This document shows, in pieces, positions 46,028 to 55,586 of a stretch of 64,000 nt of DNA; position 1 is the stretch's first letter, and every line of letters begins with the position of its first letter. The translations under genes and the position numbers were made by a program. The DNA is from Burkholderia aenigmatica (GTDB taxonomy: Bacteria; Pseudomonadota; Gammaproteobacteria; Burkholderiales; Burkholderiaceae): positions 62,001 through 126,000 of the forward strand of contig NZ_CABVQC010000014.1 of the NCBI RefSeq assembly GCF_902499175.1. The letters run 5' to 3'. The notes under the pieces were generated by a model, which was not told the DNA's origin, searched no databases, and worked only from the letters and a program-made list of their open reading frames with translations.

Positions 46028-46917
46028 TGCTGGCCTCCTGCTGCGACGGCGGTGACGGTGGCGGGCGCGGGACCGCTCGCGCCCTTGCTCGTGCGGCGCT
46101 GCAGATACCACTGCAGCGTGTTGATCAGCAGCAGCATCAGGAACGACACGACGAGCATCACGACCGCGAGCGCGGTCGCGCCCGCGTAGTCGTACTGCTC
46201 GAGCTTCGTGATGATGAGCAGCGACGTGATCTCGGATTTCATCGGCACGTTGCCGGCGATGAAGATCACCGAGCCGTATTCGCCGAGCGCGCGCGCGAAC
46301 GCCAGTGCGAACCCGGTGAGGAGCGCCGGCAGCACCGCCGGCAGCACGACGCGGCGGAACGTCAGCCAGCGCGACGCGCCGAGGCACGCGGCGGCCTCTT
46401 CCTGCTCGCGCTCGAAATCCTCGAGCACCGGCTGCACCGTGCGCACGACGAACGGCAGCCCGATGAAGGTCAGCGCGACCAGCACGCCGGCCGGTGTGAA
46501 CGCGATCTTGATGCCGAGTGGTGCGAGATACTGACCGACCCAGCCGTTGGTCGCATAGACGGCCGCGAGCGAAATGCCGGCGACCGACGTCGGCAGCGCG
46601 AACGGCAGGTCGACGATCGCATCGACGAGGCGCTTGAACGGGAACGTGTAGCGCACGAGCACCCACGCGACGAGGAAGCCGAACACGGCGTTGATCAGCG
46701 CGCCGCCGAGGGCGGACAAGAACGTCAGCCGGTACGACGCGAGCACGCGCGGCGACGTGACGGCGGTGACGAACTGGTCCCACGACAGCGTCGCGGTCTT
46801 CAGGAACGTGGCGGCGAGCGGAATCAGCACCACGAGGCTCAAATAGGCCACCGTGATGCCTAGCGTCACGCCGAAACCGGGCAGCGCGCTCGGCTTGCGA
46901 AAGGTGTACGTCGTCAT
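46024..46917 (-). CDS. cysT: Sulfate ABC transporter permease CysT
   Basis: A 297-residue permease starting [20 protein letters not shown], typical of CysT/CysU. It has the membrane segments and EAA loop [28 protein letters not shown]. It forms the sulfate channel with CysW. It lies 122 nt after the binding-protein gene, with a stem-loop in the gap. Confidence 0.94.
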   Translation of the reverse strand: MTTYTFRKPSALPGFGVTLGITVAYLSLVVLIPLAATFLKTATLSWDQFVTAVTSPRVLASYRLTFLSALGGALINAVFGFLVAWVLVRYTFPFKRLVDAIVDLPFALPTSVAGISLAAVYATNGWVGQYLAPLGIKIAFTPAGVLVALTFIGLPFVVRTVQPVLEDFEREQEEAAACLGASRWLTFRRVVLPAVLPALLTGFALAFARALGEYGSVIFIAGNVPMKSEITSLLIITKLEQYDYAGATALAVVMLVVSFLMLLLINTLQWYLQRRTSKGASGPAPATVTAVAAGGQQ

Positions 46918-46962
46918 CGGATGCTCTTGCTGGGTCGTTGCTGCTCACGGGTCCGACGCAAA

Positions 46963-46988
46963 CGCCGGCGCGATGCATTGCGCCGGCG
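46963..46988. repeat. Stem-loop between sbp and cysT
   Basis: CGCCGGCGC and GCGCCGGCG form a perfect GC-only 9-bp stem with an 8-nt loop in the gap after the binding-protein gene. It probably sets the higher level of the periplasmic receptor over the membrane genes. Confidence 0.6.
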
Positions 46989-47039
46989 GGCCGTCGGGGA
47001 TGCGGCGCGCTGTCGTGGCGCACCGCTGTCGTTATGGCG

Positions 47040-48077
47040 TTACTGCGGCTTGTAGATCGAGTCGAACACGCCGCCGTCCGCGAAATGCGTCTTCTGCGCA
47101 TTCGTCCAGCCGCCGAAGGTATCGTCGACCGTGTACAGCTTCAGCTTCGGGAACTGCTTCGTCAGCTCCGCCGCCACGTTTTTCGAACGCGGCCGGTAGT
47201 AGTTGCGCGCCGCGATCTCCTGGCCCTGCGGGCTATACAGGAAGTTCAGGTACGCCTCGGCCAGCTTGCGCGTTCCCTTCTTGTCGACCACCTTGTCGAC
47301 CACCGCGACGGGCGGTTCGGCCAGGATGCTCACCGACGGCACGACGATCTCGAACTTGTCGGTACCGAACTCCTTGACCGACAGGAACGCCTCGTTCTCC
47401 CATGCGATCAGCACGTCGCCGATCCCGCGCTGCACGAAGCTCGTGGTCGCGCCGCGCGCGCCCGAATCGAGCACGCCCGCGTTCTTGTAGAGCTTCGTGA
47501 CGAATTCCTTCGCCGTCTGCTCGTTACCGCCCGGCTTGTGCAGTGCGTACGCCCAGGCAGCCAGGTAGTTCCAGCGCGCGCCGCCGGACGTCTTCGGATT
47601 CGGCGTGACGATCGAGATACCCGGCTTGGTCAGGTCGTCCCAGTCCTTGATCCCCTTCGGATTGCCCTTGCGCACCAGGAACACGATCGTCGACGTATAC
47701 GGCGACGCGTTGTCGGGCAGGCGTTTCTGCCAGTCCTTGTTGACGAGCCCCTTGTTCGCGAGCGCGTCGATGTCGTACGCCAGCGCCAGCGTGACGACGT
47801 CGGCCTGCAGGCCGTCGAGCACCGAGCGCGCCTGCGCGCCCGAACCGCCGTGCGACTGCTTGAAGTTGACCGTCTCGCCCGTCTTGGCCTTCCACTCCTT
47901 GCCGAACGCCTGGTTGAAGTCCTGATACAGCTCGCGCGTCGGGTCGTACGACACGTTCAGGAAAGTCGTATCGGCCTGCGCATGCGTCGCGACGCCCAGC
48001 GCCGCCGCCGCGCCCAGCGCGAGTGTTGCGATCAGGCGGCCCACTCCGCCCACCAGCCCCGTATTGCGCTTGCCCAT
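47040..48077 (-). CDS. sbp: Periplasmic sulfate-binding protein
   Basis: A 345-residue sulfate/thiosulfate receptor. The signal peptide ends ATHAQA. The mature protein begins [22 protein letters not shown] and has [33 protein letters not shown], the classic sulfate-binding loops. It is the first gene of the sbp-cysTWA operon. The upstream region (48130-48180) is AT-rich on the side facing lexA and probably carries the CysB-activated promoter. Confidence 0.94.
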   Translation of the reverse strand: MGKRNTGLVGGVGRLIATLALGAAAALGVATHAQADTTFLNVSYDPTRELYQDFNQAFGKEWKAKTGETVNFKQSHGGSGAQARSVLDGLQADVVTLALAYDIDALANKGLVNKDWQKRLPDNASPYTSTIVFLVRKGNPKGIKDWDDLTKPGISIVTPNPKTSGGARWNYLAAWAYALHKPGGNEQTAKEFVTKLYKNAGVLDSGARGATTSFVQRGIGDVLIAWENEAFLSVKEFGTDKFEIVVPSVSILAEPPVAVVDKVVDKKGTRKLAEAYLNFLYSPQGQEIAARNYYRPRSKNVAAELTKQFPKLKLYTVDDTFGGWTNAQKTHFADGGVFDSIYKPQ

Positions 48078-48298
48078 CCTTGGTTCTCCAGTGTTGTCGG
48101 TATTGCGATGTCGGGCCAGTCTAACGAACGGGTTACATGATTAAAAATAATCGTTCCTCATTTTTTAATACTCAAAAGTGCTAACGCAGACGGGATGGAC
48201 GGTTGCGGCAGATGAACCGGCGTCCGGACGTCGCGAAATCACGCCGGAACCGGCGTGATCGCGTCGAACCTCACGTAACACTTGAAATTCGCGAACTA

Positions 48299-48314
48299 CT
48301 GTATAAAAATACAG
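48299..48314. promoter_or_regulatory. lexA: SOS box 1 of lexA
   Basis: CTGTATAAAAATACAG fits the LexA consensus CTG-N10-CAG with near-perfect symmetry. It ends 27 nt before the lexA start and probably overlaps the promoter. Confidence 0.92.
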
Positions 48315-48318
48315 CTCA

Positions 48319-48334
48319 CTGTCTATCCATACAG
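48319..48334. promoter_or_regulatory. lexA: SOS box 2 of lexA
   Basis: CTGTCTATCCATACAG is a second CTG-N10-CAG site, 20 bp downstream of the first (centre to centre) and 8 nt before the lexA start. Tandem boxes are usual for lexA autorepression. Confidence 0.9.
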
Positions 48335-48341
48335 TTCAGCC

Positions 48342-48989
48342 ATGACCAAACTCACCGCCCGTCAGCAGCAAGTGTTCGACTTGATCCGCCGCGCGATCGA
48401 GCGCTCCGGATTCCCGCCCACCCGTGCCGAGATCGCGGCCGAGCTGGGCTTCAGCTCGCCGAACGCGGCCGAGGAGCACCTGCGCGCGCTGGCCCGCAAA
48501 GGCGTGATCGAGCTGGCCGCCGGTGCGTCGCGCGGCATCCGCCTGCTCGGCATCGACGACGCCCCGCACCAGTTCACGCTGCCGCACGCCGGCCTGATGC
48601 AGCTGTCGCTGCCGCTCGTCGGCCGCGTCGCGGCCGGTAGCCCGATCCTCGCGCAGGAGCACATCTCGCAGCATTACGCGTGCGATCCCGCGCTGTTCTC
48701 CAGCAAGCCCGACTACCTGCTGAAAGTGCGCGGCCTGTCGATGCGCGACGCCGGCATCCTCGACGGCGACCTCCTCGCCGTGCAGAAGCGCACGGAAGCG
48801 AAGGACGGCCAGATCATCGTCGCGCGTCTCGGCGACGACGTCACGGTCAAGCGCCTGATGCGCCGGCCGGGCGGTCTCGAGCTGATCGCGGAGAACCCGG
48901 ATTACGAAAACATCTTCGTCAAGGCCGGCAGCGCGGAATTCGCGCTGGAAGGCATCGCCGTCGGGCTGATCCGCTCGGGCGAACTCTGA
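48342..48989 (+). CDS. lexA: SOS response repressor LexA
   Basis: A 215-residue LexA. The winged helix reads [50 protein letters not shown]. The self-cleavage site is Ala98-Gly99 in RVAAGSP, with Ser133 in GLSMRDAGI and Lys170 in VTVKRL forming the protease dyad. It represses the SOS regulon until RecA filaments trigger its cleavage. Two SOS boxes just upstream show autoregulation. The start at 48342 follows directly after box 2; upstream in-frame residues are promoter sequence. Confidence 0.97.
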   Translation: MTKLTARQQQVFDLIRRAIERSGFPPTRAEIAAELGFSSPNAAEEHLRALARKGVIELAAGASRGIRLLGIDDAPHQFTLPHAGLMQLSLPLVGRVAAGSPILAQEHISQHYACDPALFSSKPDYLLKVRGLSMRDAGILDGDLLAVQKRTEAKDGQIIVARLGDDVTVKRLMRRPGGLELIAENPDYENIFVKAGSAEFALEGIAVGLIRSGEL

Positions 48990-49015
48990 CATTCCGTCTC
49001 GCTGAGGAGAACATC

Positions 49016-49351
49016 ATGGAACGCCTTTCCCGTCTGCTGCCTTTCCGTCAATTCGGTCGCCTGCGTCACCTGCGCGGCCGCACGCCCTGCGCACCGCTGT
49101 CCGCGGCGGCGCCTGTGCAAGAAGAAGTCGCAGTCGAACGGCAGGCGTCCCTGCTGCCGTCGGCGCTCCCCGCTTTCGCGCGGGTATCGCTGAACGCCGG
49201 CCTGAATCACGCAGAACCCGCACGCCGCGCACCGGTGCGCGTCTATCACGGCCGTTCGCGCCTGATCATGGTCGGCACGATCGATGCCGTGTGCCGGATG
49301 ATCGATCGCTGCATCGCAGAGGAACGATCGGCCACGCCAGGCGGTCTCTGA
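49016..49351 (+). CDS. Conserved small protein downstream of lexA, function unknown
   Basis: A 111-residue protein with a good ribosome site (GAGGAGAACATC before the ATG), 26 nt after lexA, so it is probably in the same SOS-controlled transcript. It is basic at the N-terminus (MERLSRLLPFRQFGRLRHLRGR), Ala-rich in the middle, and has a compact C-terminal part, RVYHGRSRLIMVGTIDAVCRMIDRCIAEE. No signal peptide or known domain is seen. In Pseudomonas the cell-division inhibitor sulA follows lexA, but I cannot see SulA features here. Confidence 0.7.
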   Translation: MERLSRLLPFRQFGRLRHLRGRTPCAPLSAAAPVQEEVAVERQASLLPSALPAFARVSLNAGLNHAEPARRAPVRVYHGRSRLIMVGTIDAVCRMIDRCIAEERSATPGGL

Positions 49352-49378
49352 TTGCGGAATCCCCGCACCGGAGGCAAC

Positions 49379-50098
49379 GTGACCGGATCGTCGAGCCGCG
49401 CCTGGCGGCTCAAGCCCCTGCTGATCGTCGTGCTGGCCGTCGCCATCATTGCGGCGATCGGCTATGCCTACGCGTCGCCGTACGTCGCGCTCGGTCGCCT
49501 GAAATCGGCGATCGATGCGCGCGATGCGCAGGCCATCAGTGAATATGTCGATTTTCCGTCGCTGCGCATCAGCCTGAAGCAGCAGGTCACGGAAGAGTTG
49601 ATGCGCCGGATCGACGCGGTGAAGAAGAACAATCCGTTTGCGGTGATCGGCGCGCTGATCGGGTCTGCGCTGATCGGCCCGCTGGTCGATGCGTACGCGA
49701 CCCCGGAGGGCGTGGCCGCGCTGATGAGCGGGTTGCCGCCGCGTGGCAATCCGGGTGAGCGTCCACCGGAATGGTCGAATCTGCCGCCAGGCGGCAATGC
49801 ACCGGGCAATGCGCCGACCGCACCATCGGCCAATCCGGCACCGGCGAGCGCTGCGACTCCGGGCAGCAACGTAGCCGCTACGGCTGCGTCATCGCAACCA
49901 CCCGCCGCTGCCGCACCGGCCAGCCCGGCCGATGCAACGCATTCGCCGCACCAGCAGCAAACCAGCGCCGGCTACCGGAATATCGACGAATTCGTCGTGA
50001 CCTACCAGCGCAGTGCCGACGGCACGCGCTACGCGGCGATATTCCACCGCTTCGGCCTGTTCTCGTGGAAGTTGTCGGCGATCGACCTGCACGCTTGA
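49379..50098 (+). CDS. DUF2939 membrane-anchored protein
   Basis: A 239-residue protein. One N-terminal membrane segment (LLIVVLAVAIIAAIGYAYASPYVAL) is followed by LGRLKSAIDARDAQAISEYVDFPSLRISLKQQ, the DUF2939 pattern. The middle is a Pro/Ala-rich disordered tract, and a short folded C-terminus ends FSWKLSAIDLHA. The start is GTG at 49379, 6 nt after GGAGG; the frame is open slightly earlier. It may extend the lexA transcript. The function is unknown. Confidence 0.8.
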   Translation: MTGSSSRAWRLKPLLIVVLAVAIIAAIGYAYASPYVALGRLKSAIDARDAQAISEYVDFPSLRISLKQQVTEELMRRIDAVKKNNPFAVIGALIGSALIGPLVDAYATPEGVAALMSGLPPRGNPGERPPEWSNLPPGGNAPGNAPTAPSANPAPASAATPGSNVAATAASSQPPAAAAPASPADATHSPHQQQTSAGYRNIDEFVVTYQRSADGTRYAAIFHRFGLFSWKLSAIDLHA

Positions 50099-50195
50099 CC
50101 GGTCTTGGCTGGCCACTGCCGACGCCCGCGCCACTGACGTGGCGCGACCCCTGACCGGCGCGGTTCGCCGGTCAGGCAGTCATCGAATCATTGGA

Positions 50196-50693
50196 TCATT
50201 TGCCGTTCGCCGTGGCCGCTTCACGCTCGCGCGCGATTTCGGCCTTCTGCTCCTGCGCCGACGAACACGCAACCAGAATGCTGCAGTTCACGCGATCGAG
50301 CAGTTGCGTGTTGCCCGACCCCATCCACCATCTCGACAGCCCGCTGCGGCACCGATGGCCGACCACAACCAGGTCGGCCTGCAGTTCCGTCGCGAGATTC
50401 GCGATTTCGTCGATCGGATAGCCGAACGCGAAATGGCCTTCGGCCTGCACGCCGCGCTCGCGCAGCCAGTTCACCCCTTCCTGCAGGATTTCACGCGCGG
50501 TTTCCTCGAACCGGCCGCACGCGACGTCGGTCAGCAAACCCGCGCTCTGTGCAATGCTCGAGCGCATGTCGACGACCGACAGCAAATGCGTCTCGGCCTT
50601 CAGGTCCATCGCGAGATTGGCGCCGCAGCGCAATGCCTTGCGTCCTTCGAGCGTGCCGTCGTAACACAGCAGAATCTTGTTGTAGCTAGCCAT
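50196..50693 (-). CDS. Universal stress protein (UspA family)
   Basis: A 165-residue UspA-domain protein. It starts NKILLCYDGTLEGRKALRCGANLA and has the nucleotide-loop motif VVVGHRCRSGLSRWWMGS, followed by the final strand NCSILVA. The C-terminal 20 residues are charged and probably disordered. Such proteins bind ATP or AMP and help survival under stress. It is transcribed alone, convergent with the DUF2939 gene. Confidence 0.92.
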   Translation of the reverse strand: MASYNKILLCYDGTLEGRKALRCGANLAMDLKAETHLLSVVDMRSSIAQSAGLLTDVACGRFEETAREILQEGVNWLRERGVQAEGHFAFGYPIDEIANLATELQADLVVVGHRCRSGLSRWWMGSGNTQLLDRVNCSILVACSSAQEQKAEIAREREAATANGK

Positions 50694-51024
50694 GAAACCT
50701 CCCTATCGCAACAACGAGCCTACGCATTCATCATGGTGCGCCGCAATTCAGGACGCAAGGGATGGAAAACGCTGATTCGCCCCGCTCGGCGCGTGCGCGA
50801 TGATGCGGTGCACGATCGGTGCGCGCATGCATCGCACCGTGCAGGCATGCCCTGAAGAGACGCAGCCGATGCACTAGAATGGCCCGTTCGTACTCCAGCG
50901 GGCCATCAGGCGCCGGCATCGTGCGCTTCGGTCATGCCCGTGTGACACGCAATCGTCCGATCGGTTCGCCAACCGGCCACGCATCGGACAGCGGAACGCT
51001 TCCGCGCCCGCTTACAACGACAAC
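50694..51024. other. Intergenic region between usp and nodI-like genes
   Basis: 331 nt. It holds promoters for both divergent genes, but I could not fix any with confidence; a TAGAAT near 50874-50879 is a possible -10 for the exporter. No gene was seen. Confidence 0.5.
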
Positions 51025-51945
51025 ATGCCCATGTCCGTTGCACCGATCGATTTCCGGAACGTCGAAAAGCGCTATGGCGACAAGCTCGTCGTCAACGGCC
51101 TGTCCTTCACGGTACAGGCCGGCGAATGCTACGGCCTGCTCGGGCCGAACGGCGCCGGCAAGACCACCACGCTGAAAATGCTGCTCGGTCTCACGCATCC
51201 CGATGCGGGCACCATTTCGCTCTGCGGCGAACCGGTTCCATCACGCGCGCGGCATGCGCGCCAGCGCGTCGGGGTCGTCCCGCAGTTCGACAATCTCGAC
51301 CCCGACTTCACCGTGCGCGAGAACCTGCTCGTGTTCAGCCGCTATTTCGGCATGTCCGCGCAGGCTGCGCGCGCGCTCGTGAAGCCGCTGCTCGAATTCG
51401 CGAAGCTCGAGAGCAAGGCCGATGCGAAGGTCGGCGAGCTGTCGGGCGGCATGAAGCGCCGTCTGACGCTCGCCCGCGCGCTCGTCAACGATCCCGATGT
51501 GCTGGTGCTCGACGAGCCGACGACGGGCCTCGACCCGCAGGCACGTCACCTCATGTGGGAACGCCTGCGCTCGCTGCTCGCACGCGGCAAGACGATCCTG
51601 ATCACCACGCACTTCATGGAAGAAGCCGAACGCCTGTGCGACCGCCTGTGCGTGATCGAGGAAGGCCGCAAGATCGCCGAAGGCGCGCCGCACGCGCTGA
51701 TCGAATCGGAAATCGGCTGCGACGTGATCGAGATCTACGGGCCCGATCCGGCCACGTTGCGCGACGAGCTGTCGGCGTTCGCGAAGCACACCGAGATCAG
51801 CGGCGAGACGCTGTTTTGCTACGTGAGCGACCCGGAACCGCTCAGTGCGCGGCTCAAGGGTCGCCCGGGGTTGCGCTATCTGCATCGCCCGGCCAATCTT
51901 GAAGATGTGTTCCTGCGGCTCACTGGCCGCGAAATGCAGGACTGA
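51025..51945 (+). CDS. nodI: NodI-like ABC exporter ATPase
   Basis: A 306-residue ATPase of the drug-resistance/NodI type. It has Walker [11 protein letters not shown], signature [19 protein letters not shown], Walker [18 protein letters not shown] and the H-loop [15 protein letters not shown]. In rhizobia NodIJ exports lipochito-oligosaccharide Nod factors, but betaproteobacteria carry close homologues without nodulation genes, as here. The real substrate is unknown. A start at the second Met ([10 protein letters not shown]) is equally possible. Confidence 0.9.
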   Translation: MPMSVAPIDFRNVEKRYGDKLVVNGLSFTVQAGECYGLLGPNGAGKTTTLKMLLGLTHPDAGTISLCGEPVPSRARHARQRVGVVPQFDNLDPDFTVRENLLVFSRYFGMSAQAARALVKPLLEFAKLESKADAKVGELSGGMKRRLTLARALVNDPDVLVLDEPTTGLDPQARHLMWERLRSLLARGKTILITTHFMEEAERLCDRLCVIEEGRKIAEGAPHALIESEIGCDVIEIYGPDPATLRDELSAFAKHTEISGETLFCYVSDPEPLSARLKGRPGLRYLHRPANLEDVFLRLTGREMQD

Positions 51946-51951
51946 TCGATC

Positions 51952-52785
51952 ATGGACGTCCGCAACTATTCCACCGCCGCACCGTCGGCACCGCCGCGCG
52001 TGTCACGCTTCGCGATCGCGATGCCCGCCAACGCGACCAACTGGATCGCCGTCTGGCGGCGCAACTATCTCGTCTGGCGCAAGCTCGCGCTCGCGTCGAT
52101 GTTCGGCAATCTTGCCGATCCGATGATCTATCTGTTCGGGTTGGGGTTCGGGCTCGGGCTGATGCTCGGCCATGTCGACGGCGTGTCGTATATCGCGTTC
52201 CTCGCGGCCGGCACGGTCGGGTCGAGCGTGATGATGTCCGCGAGCTTCGAGTCGATGTATTCAGGCTTCTCGCGGATGCACGTGCAGCGCACGTGGGAAG
52301 CGATCATGCATACGCCGATCGCGCTCGGCGACATCGTGCTCGGCGAGATCGTCTGGGGGGCCAGCAAGGCGATGCTGTCGGGGGCCGCGATCATGCTCGT
52401 CGCGGGGGCGCTCGGCTATGCGCAGTTTCCGTCGATGCTCGCGGCGCTGCCCGTGATCGCGCTCGCGGGCCTCGCGTTTGCAAGCATCGCGATGATCGTC
52501 ACGGCGCTCGCGCCGTCCTACGATTTCTTCATGTTTTATCAGACGCTCGTGCTGACGCCGATGCTGCTGCTGTCGGGCGTGTTCTTCCCGACCACGCAGT
52601 TGCCGCCGATCGCCCAGCACGCTGCGCAGGCGCTGCCGCTCGCGAACGCGGTCGAGCTGATCCGGCCCGCGATGCTCGGCCGGCCGGCGACCGACGTCGC
52701 GCTGCATGTCGCGGTGCTCGCCGGCTACGCGGTCGGCGGATTCCTGCTGTCCGCGTGGCTGTTCCGGCGGCGGATGATGCGCTGA
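51952..52785 (+). CDS. nodJ: NodJ-like ABC exporter permease
   Basis: A 277-residue ABC-2-type permease with six expected membrane segments. [39 protein letters not shown] and [15 protein letters not shown] match NodJ. It lies 6 nt after nodI. Together they form an exporter of unknown cargo. Confidence 0.9.
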   Translation: MDVRNYSTAAPSAPPRVSRFAIAMPANATNWIAVWRRNYLVWRKLALASMFGNLADPMIYLFGLGFGLGLMLGHVDGVSYIAFLAAGTVGSSVMMSASFESMYSGFSRMHVQRTWEAIMHTPIALGDIVLGEIVWGASKAMLSGAAIMLVAGALGYAQFPSMLAALPVIALAGLAFASIAMIVTALAPSYDFFMFYQTLVLTPMLLLSGVFFPTTQLPPIAQHAAQALPLANAVELIRPAMLGRPATDVALHVAVLAGYAVGGFLLSAWLFRRRMMR

Positions 52786-52815
52786 CGGCCGGCGCACCGG
52801 CCTCATGCGACGACG

Positions 52816-53238
52816 TCACTCGTCGTCATCGCTCCACGGAATCTCGACGTCGGTCAGGAACGCGACGGTCGCGAGCGGGCCACCTTCCTGGCGGCCGAGC
52901 TTGCCGTCGGCGCGATGCCATTCGACGCGGAACTGCGTGCCCGGATCGTCAGCAACCAGATAGACCGAGCGCAGCTCTTCCTTGTCGGCTTCGTCCACCG
53001 GGCCGTCGAACGACACCAGCATCTTCTGCGGCCACAGGCCGTTGACCGGATCGTAAATGCGGTCGCCTTGCGGAATGTCGATGCTGGCGTCGACGCCGAT
53101 CGTTGCGGAGGCCTCGATGATCATTGTGCCGAGTGCGTTCAGCACGGCAGTCGCCCGCGCGGAATTGGCCTGACGGATCGCGAGATCGCCGCGCGTCAGC
53201 GCCTTTTCGAGTCGAGGATGGATCTTCGGTTGGGTCAT
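52816..53238 (-). CDS. Conserved protein of unknown function
   Basis: A 140-residue soluble protein, MTQPKIHPRLEKALTRGDLAIRQ at the start, then NALGTMIIEASATIGVDASIDIP, QKMLVSFDGPVDEADKEELRSVYLVADDPGTQFRVEWHR and a very acidic end (WSDDDE). No domain is recognised and no signal peptide is present. The start at 53238 is chosen because the frame upstream is interrupted in character; it is about 100 nt from the permease gene on the same strand. Confidence 0.65.
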   Translation of the reverse strand: MTQPKIHPRLEKALTRGDLAIRQANSARATAVLNALGTMIIEASATIGVDASIDIPQGDRIYDPVNGLWPQKMLVSFDGPVDEADKEELRSVYLVADDPGTQFRVEWHRADGKLGRQEGGPLATVAFLTDVEIPWSDDDE

Positions 53239-53339
53239 GCGTTTTCCTGTTTGCTTCTTGTAAATGGCGCCGCACACGTGAAACGGCGGCGCCGGATGAA
53301 TATGACGATTGCGCCCGACAGGCGCGCCGCTTGTACGCG

Positions 53340-54398
53340 TCAGAACCCGAGCGCGATCGCGAGCAGGCCGCTCGCGATCCCGAATACGACGACGAGGATC
53401 GCGACAATGGCCAGCATGTAAGGCTTGAACGAACGCGCGAGCATCGCGAGCGACGGCACGCTGATCGGCGGCAGCGTCATCAGCAGCGCGGCGGCCGGGC
53501 CGACGCCGATGCCGAGCGACAGCATCGCCTGGATGATCGGCACCTCGCCGGCCGTCGGGATCACGAACAGCATGCCTGCCACCGCGAATGCGACGATCCA
53601 GCCGAGATGATTGCCGATGTCCGGGCCGATATGAGGGAACAGCCATGCGCGCGCGGCGCCGAGCAGCAGCACGAGCACGATGTATTCGGGCACGAGCCGC
53701 ACGGCCATGCGTGCGAGCAGCTTCACCCAGCGGACGAACGGATTGCCGGCCGCGGCCTGCTCGGCCGCCAGCGCGGCGAGCTGCGCATCGTCGATGCGGG
53801 TGTCTTCAGGACGTGCGATCCGGTTCAGCAGATAGCCGATCCCGAACACCATCGCGACGCCGAGCACGAGGCGCAGCGCGCTCCACTGCCAGCCGAGCAC
53901 GAAGCCCATGAAGACCAGCGCCGCCGGGTTCAGCACCGTGTTGCCGAGCCAGAACGCGACCGCGCCGCCCGGCGATGCATGGCGCGCACGCAGCCCCGCG
54001 ACGACTGGCGCTGCGCAGCACGTGCACATCATGCCGGGCAGCGACAGCAGGCCGCCCGCGGCGACGCTGCCGAAGCCGGTGCGACCGAGCACGCGCGCGA
54101 CCCAGTGCGCGGGCAGCAGCGCCTGCACGGCCGAGCCGAGCAGCAGGCCGAGCACCATCGCCTGCCAGATCGCCTTGCCGTACGCCCACGCGTAGTCGAG
54201 CGCAGCCTTCAGCGACGGCTCGGGAGCGGCCGCCGACGTGCCCATCAGGATCGACTGGCCGATCGAATGATGCTCGGCGGCAACGAACGCCTTGTTGTAG
54301 TACGGAAACCATTTCACGTAGAACAGACCCGCGACCGCGATCAGCAGGAAGGTCATCCAGCCGAGGGCTGGACTGGGTTGGGTGCGGGTGGTCGTCAT
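53340..54398 (-). CDS. COG0701-type membrane permease (ArsP/DUF318 family)
   Basis: A 352-residue membrane protein with eight to ten hydrophobic segments. The family mark LPGMMCTCCAAPVVAGLRARHASPGGAVAFWLGNTVLNPAAL lies near residues 120-160, and the second half repeats PTAGEVPIIQAMLSLGIG. COG0701 permeases include organoarsenical exporters, and others of unknown substrate. It is translationally coupled to the selenouridine synthase by an ATGA overlap, so a link to selenium or thiol chemistry is possible but speculative. Confidence 0.85.
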   Translation of the reverse strand: MTTTRTQPSPALGWMTFLLIAVAGLFYVKWFPYYNKAFVAAEHHSIGQSILMGTSAAAPEPSLKAALDYAWAYGKAIWQAMVLGLLLGSAVQALLPAHWVARVLGRTGFGSVAAGGLLSLPGMMCTCCAAPVVAGLRARHASPGGAVAFWLGNTVLNPAALVFMGFVLGWQWSALRLVLGVAMVFGIGYLLNRIARPEDTRIDDAQLAALAAEQAAAGNPFVRWVKLLARMAVRLVPEYIVLVLLLGAARAWLFPHIGPDIGNHLGWIVAFAVAGMLFVIPTAGEVPIIQAMLSLGIGVGPAAALLMTLPPISVPSLAMLARSFKPYMLAIVAILVVVFGIASGLLAIALGF

Positions 54399-55522
54399 CG
54401 TGTGGTCGTCGATTGGTCTGGGTCGGTTGCGGATGTCGCGCCTGCGGCAAGCGCGGCCGATGCGGGCAACCCGGCTTGTGCGAGTTCGGCCAGCAGCGCA
54501 CGCGCCTGTTCGTGCACGTCGGCGGCATTGGGCCGGAACGTGAACGTCAGCGCCCGGTTCGGCTTGTTATACGTCGCGCGGTAGGTCCGTGCGTAGGCGG
54601 GATCGTAGTGCTTGTCGATCAGCTCGGTGAACAGGTCGGCGCGCGCGCCTGCATCGATCAGCGCCTTCCAATGCGTCACCTGTTCGCGGCTATGCAGGCC
54701 GATCAGCCGATGGAGCTGCGCCTTGAACGCGTCCGGTTCGTCGAACAGGTGCGCGTAATCGTCGAGAAGGAACGCAATGCGCTCGTCGTGCGCCGCGTCG
54801 ACATGCACCCACGGCCCGGCGTGAAACGCGTCGATCAACGCGATCGGCAACTGCACGAGCCCGATCCTGCGGCTTTCCGACTCGACGAATACCGGCCATT
54901 CGGGGTCGAAACGTCCAAGCGTTTCGACGAGCCCCGAATCGAACCCCTTCTGCGCCGGCTGCGGCTTGCCCGGCAGCGCGCCGAGCAGCGAGCCGCGATG
55001 GCACGCGAGCCCTTCGAGATCGAGCGTCTGCGCGCCCACGTCGCGCAGTGCGTTCAGCAGGCGCGTCTTGCCGCAGCCCGTATGGCCGACGAGCGCGATG
55101 TAGCGAAACCGCGTCGGCAGCGAGTCGAGCGTCGCGCACACCGACTGGCGGTACGCCTTGTAGCCGCCGTCGAGCTGGCGCGCCTTCCAGCCGATCAGGT
55201 TGAACCAGGTCGTCATCGAGCCCGAGCGCTTGCCGCCGCGCCAGCAGTAGATCAGCGGCCGCCAGTTGCGCGGACGGTCGGCGAACGTCGTATCGAGATG
55301 GCGCGCGATGTTGCGTGCGACGATCGCCGCGCCGACGCGCGTCGCCTCGTACGGCGACACCTGCCGGTACATCGTGCCGACGAGCACGCGCTCCTCGTTA
55401 CTGAGGACAGGCGCGTTCAGCGCGCCGGGAATATGGTCCTCGGCGAACTCGAGCGGCGTGCGCACGTCGATGATCTCGTCGAACTCGCCGGCGCGATCGA
55501 GGGTGACAATCAGGTTCTTCAA
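54395..55522 (-). CDS. selU: tRNA 2-selenouridine synthase (MnmH/SelU)
   Basis: A 375-residue enzyme. An N-terminal rhodanese domain has the active loop YCWRGGKRSGS with Cys93, and a C-terminal P-loop domain has GHTGCGKT at 146-153. This two-domain layout is that of SelU/YbbB, which replaces sulfur by selenium in 2-thiouridine at tRNA wobble positions using selenophosphate. No selD gene is in the window. Its stop overlaps the start of the permease gene. Confidence 0.94.
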   Translation of the reverse strand: MKNLIVTLDRAGEFDEIIDVRTPLEFAEDHIPGALNAPVLSNEERVLVGTMYRQVSPYEATRVGAAIVARNIARHLDTTFADRPRNWRPLIYCWRGGKRSGSMTTWFNLIGWKARQLDGGYKAYRQSVCATLDSLPTRFRYIALVGHTGCGKTRLLNALRDVGAQTLDLEGLACHRGSLLGALPGKPQPAQKGFDSGLVETLGRFDPEWPVFVESESRRIGLVQLPIALIDAFHAGPWVHVDAAHDERIAFLLDDYAHLFDEPDAFKAQLHRLIGLHSREQVTHWKALIDAGARADLFTELIDKHYDPAYARTYRATYNKPNRALTFTFRPNAADVHEQARALLAELAQAGLPASAALAAGATSATDPDQSTTTR

Positions 55523-55586
55523 TTTGGCGTCAAACAGGGGCGATGCGGCTCGATGAGCCGCATGGACAAGGAAGGCGGATTGACGA

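Noticed and set aside
45077-47101. A 674-residue minus-strand frame joining CysW with upstream sequence
   Set aside because: Only the part from 46027 is CysW; the rest is out-of-frame cysT. It is not a fusion.
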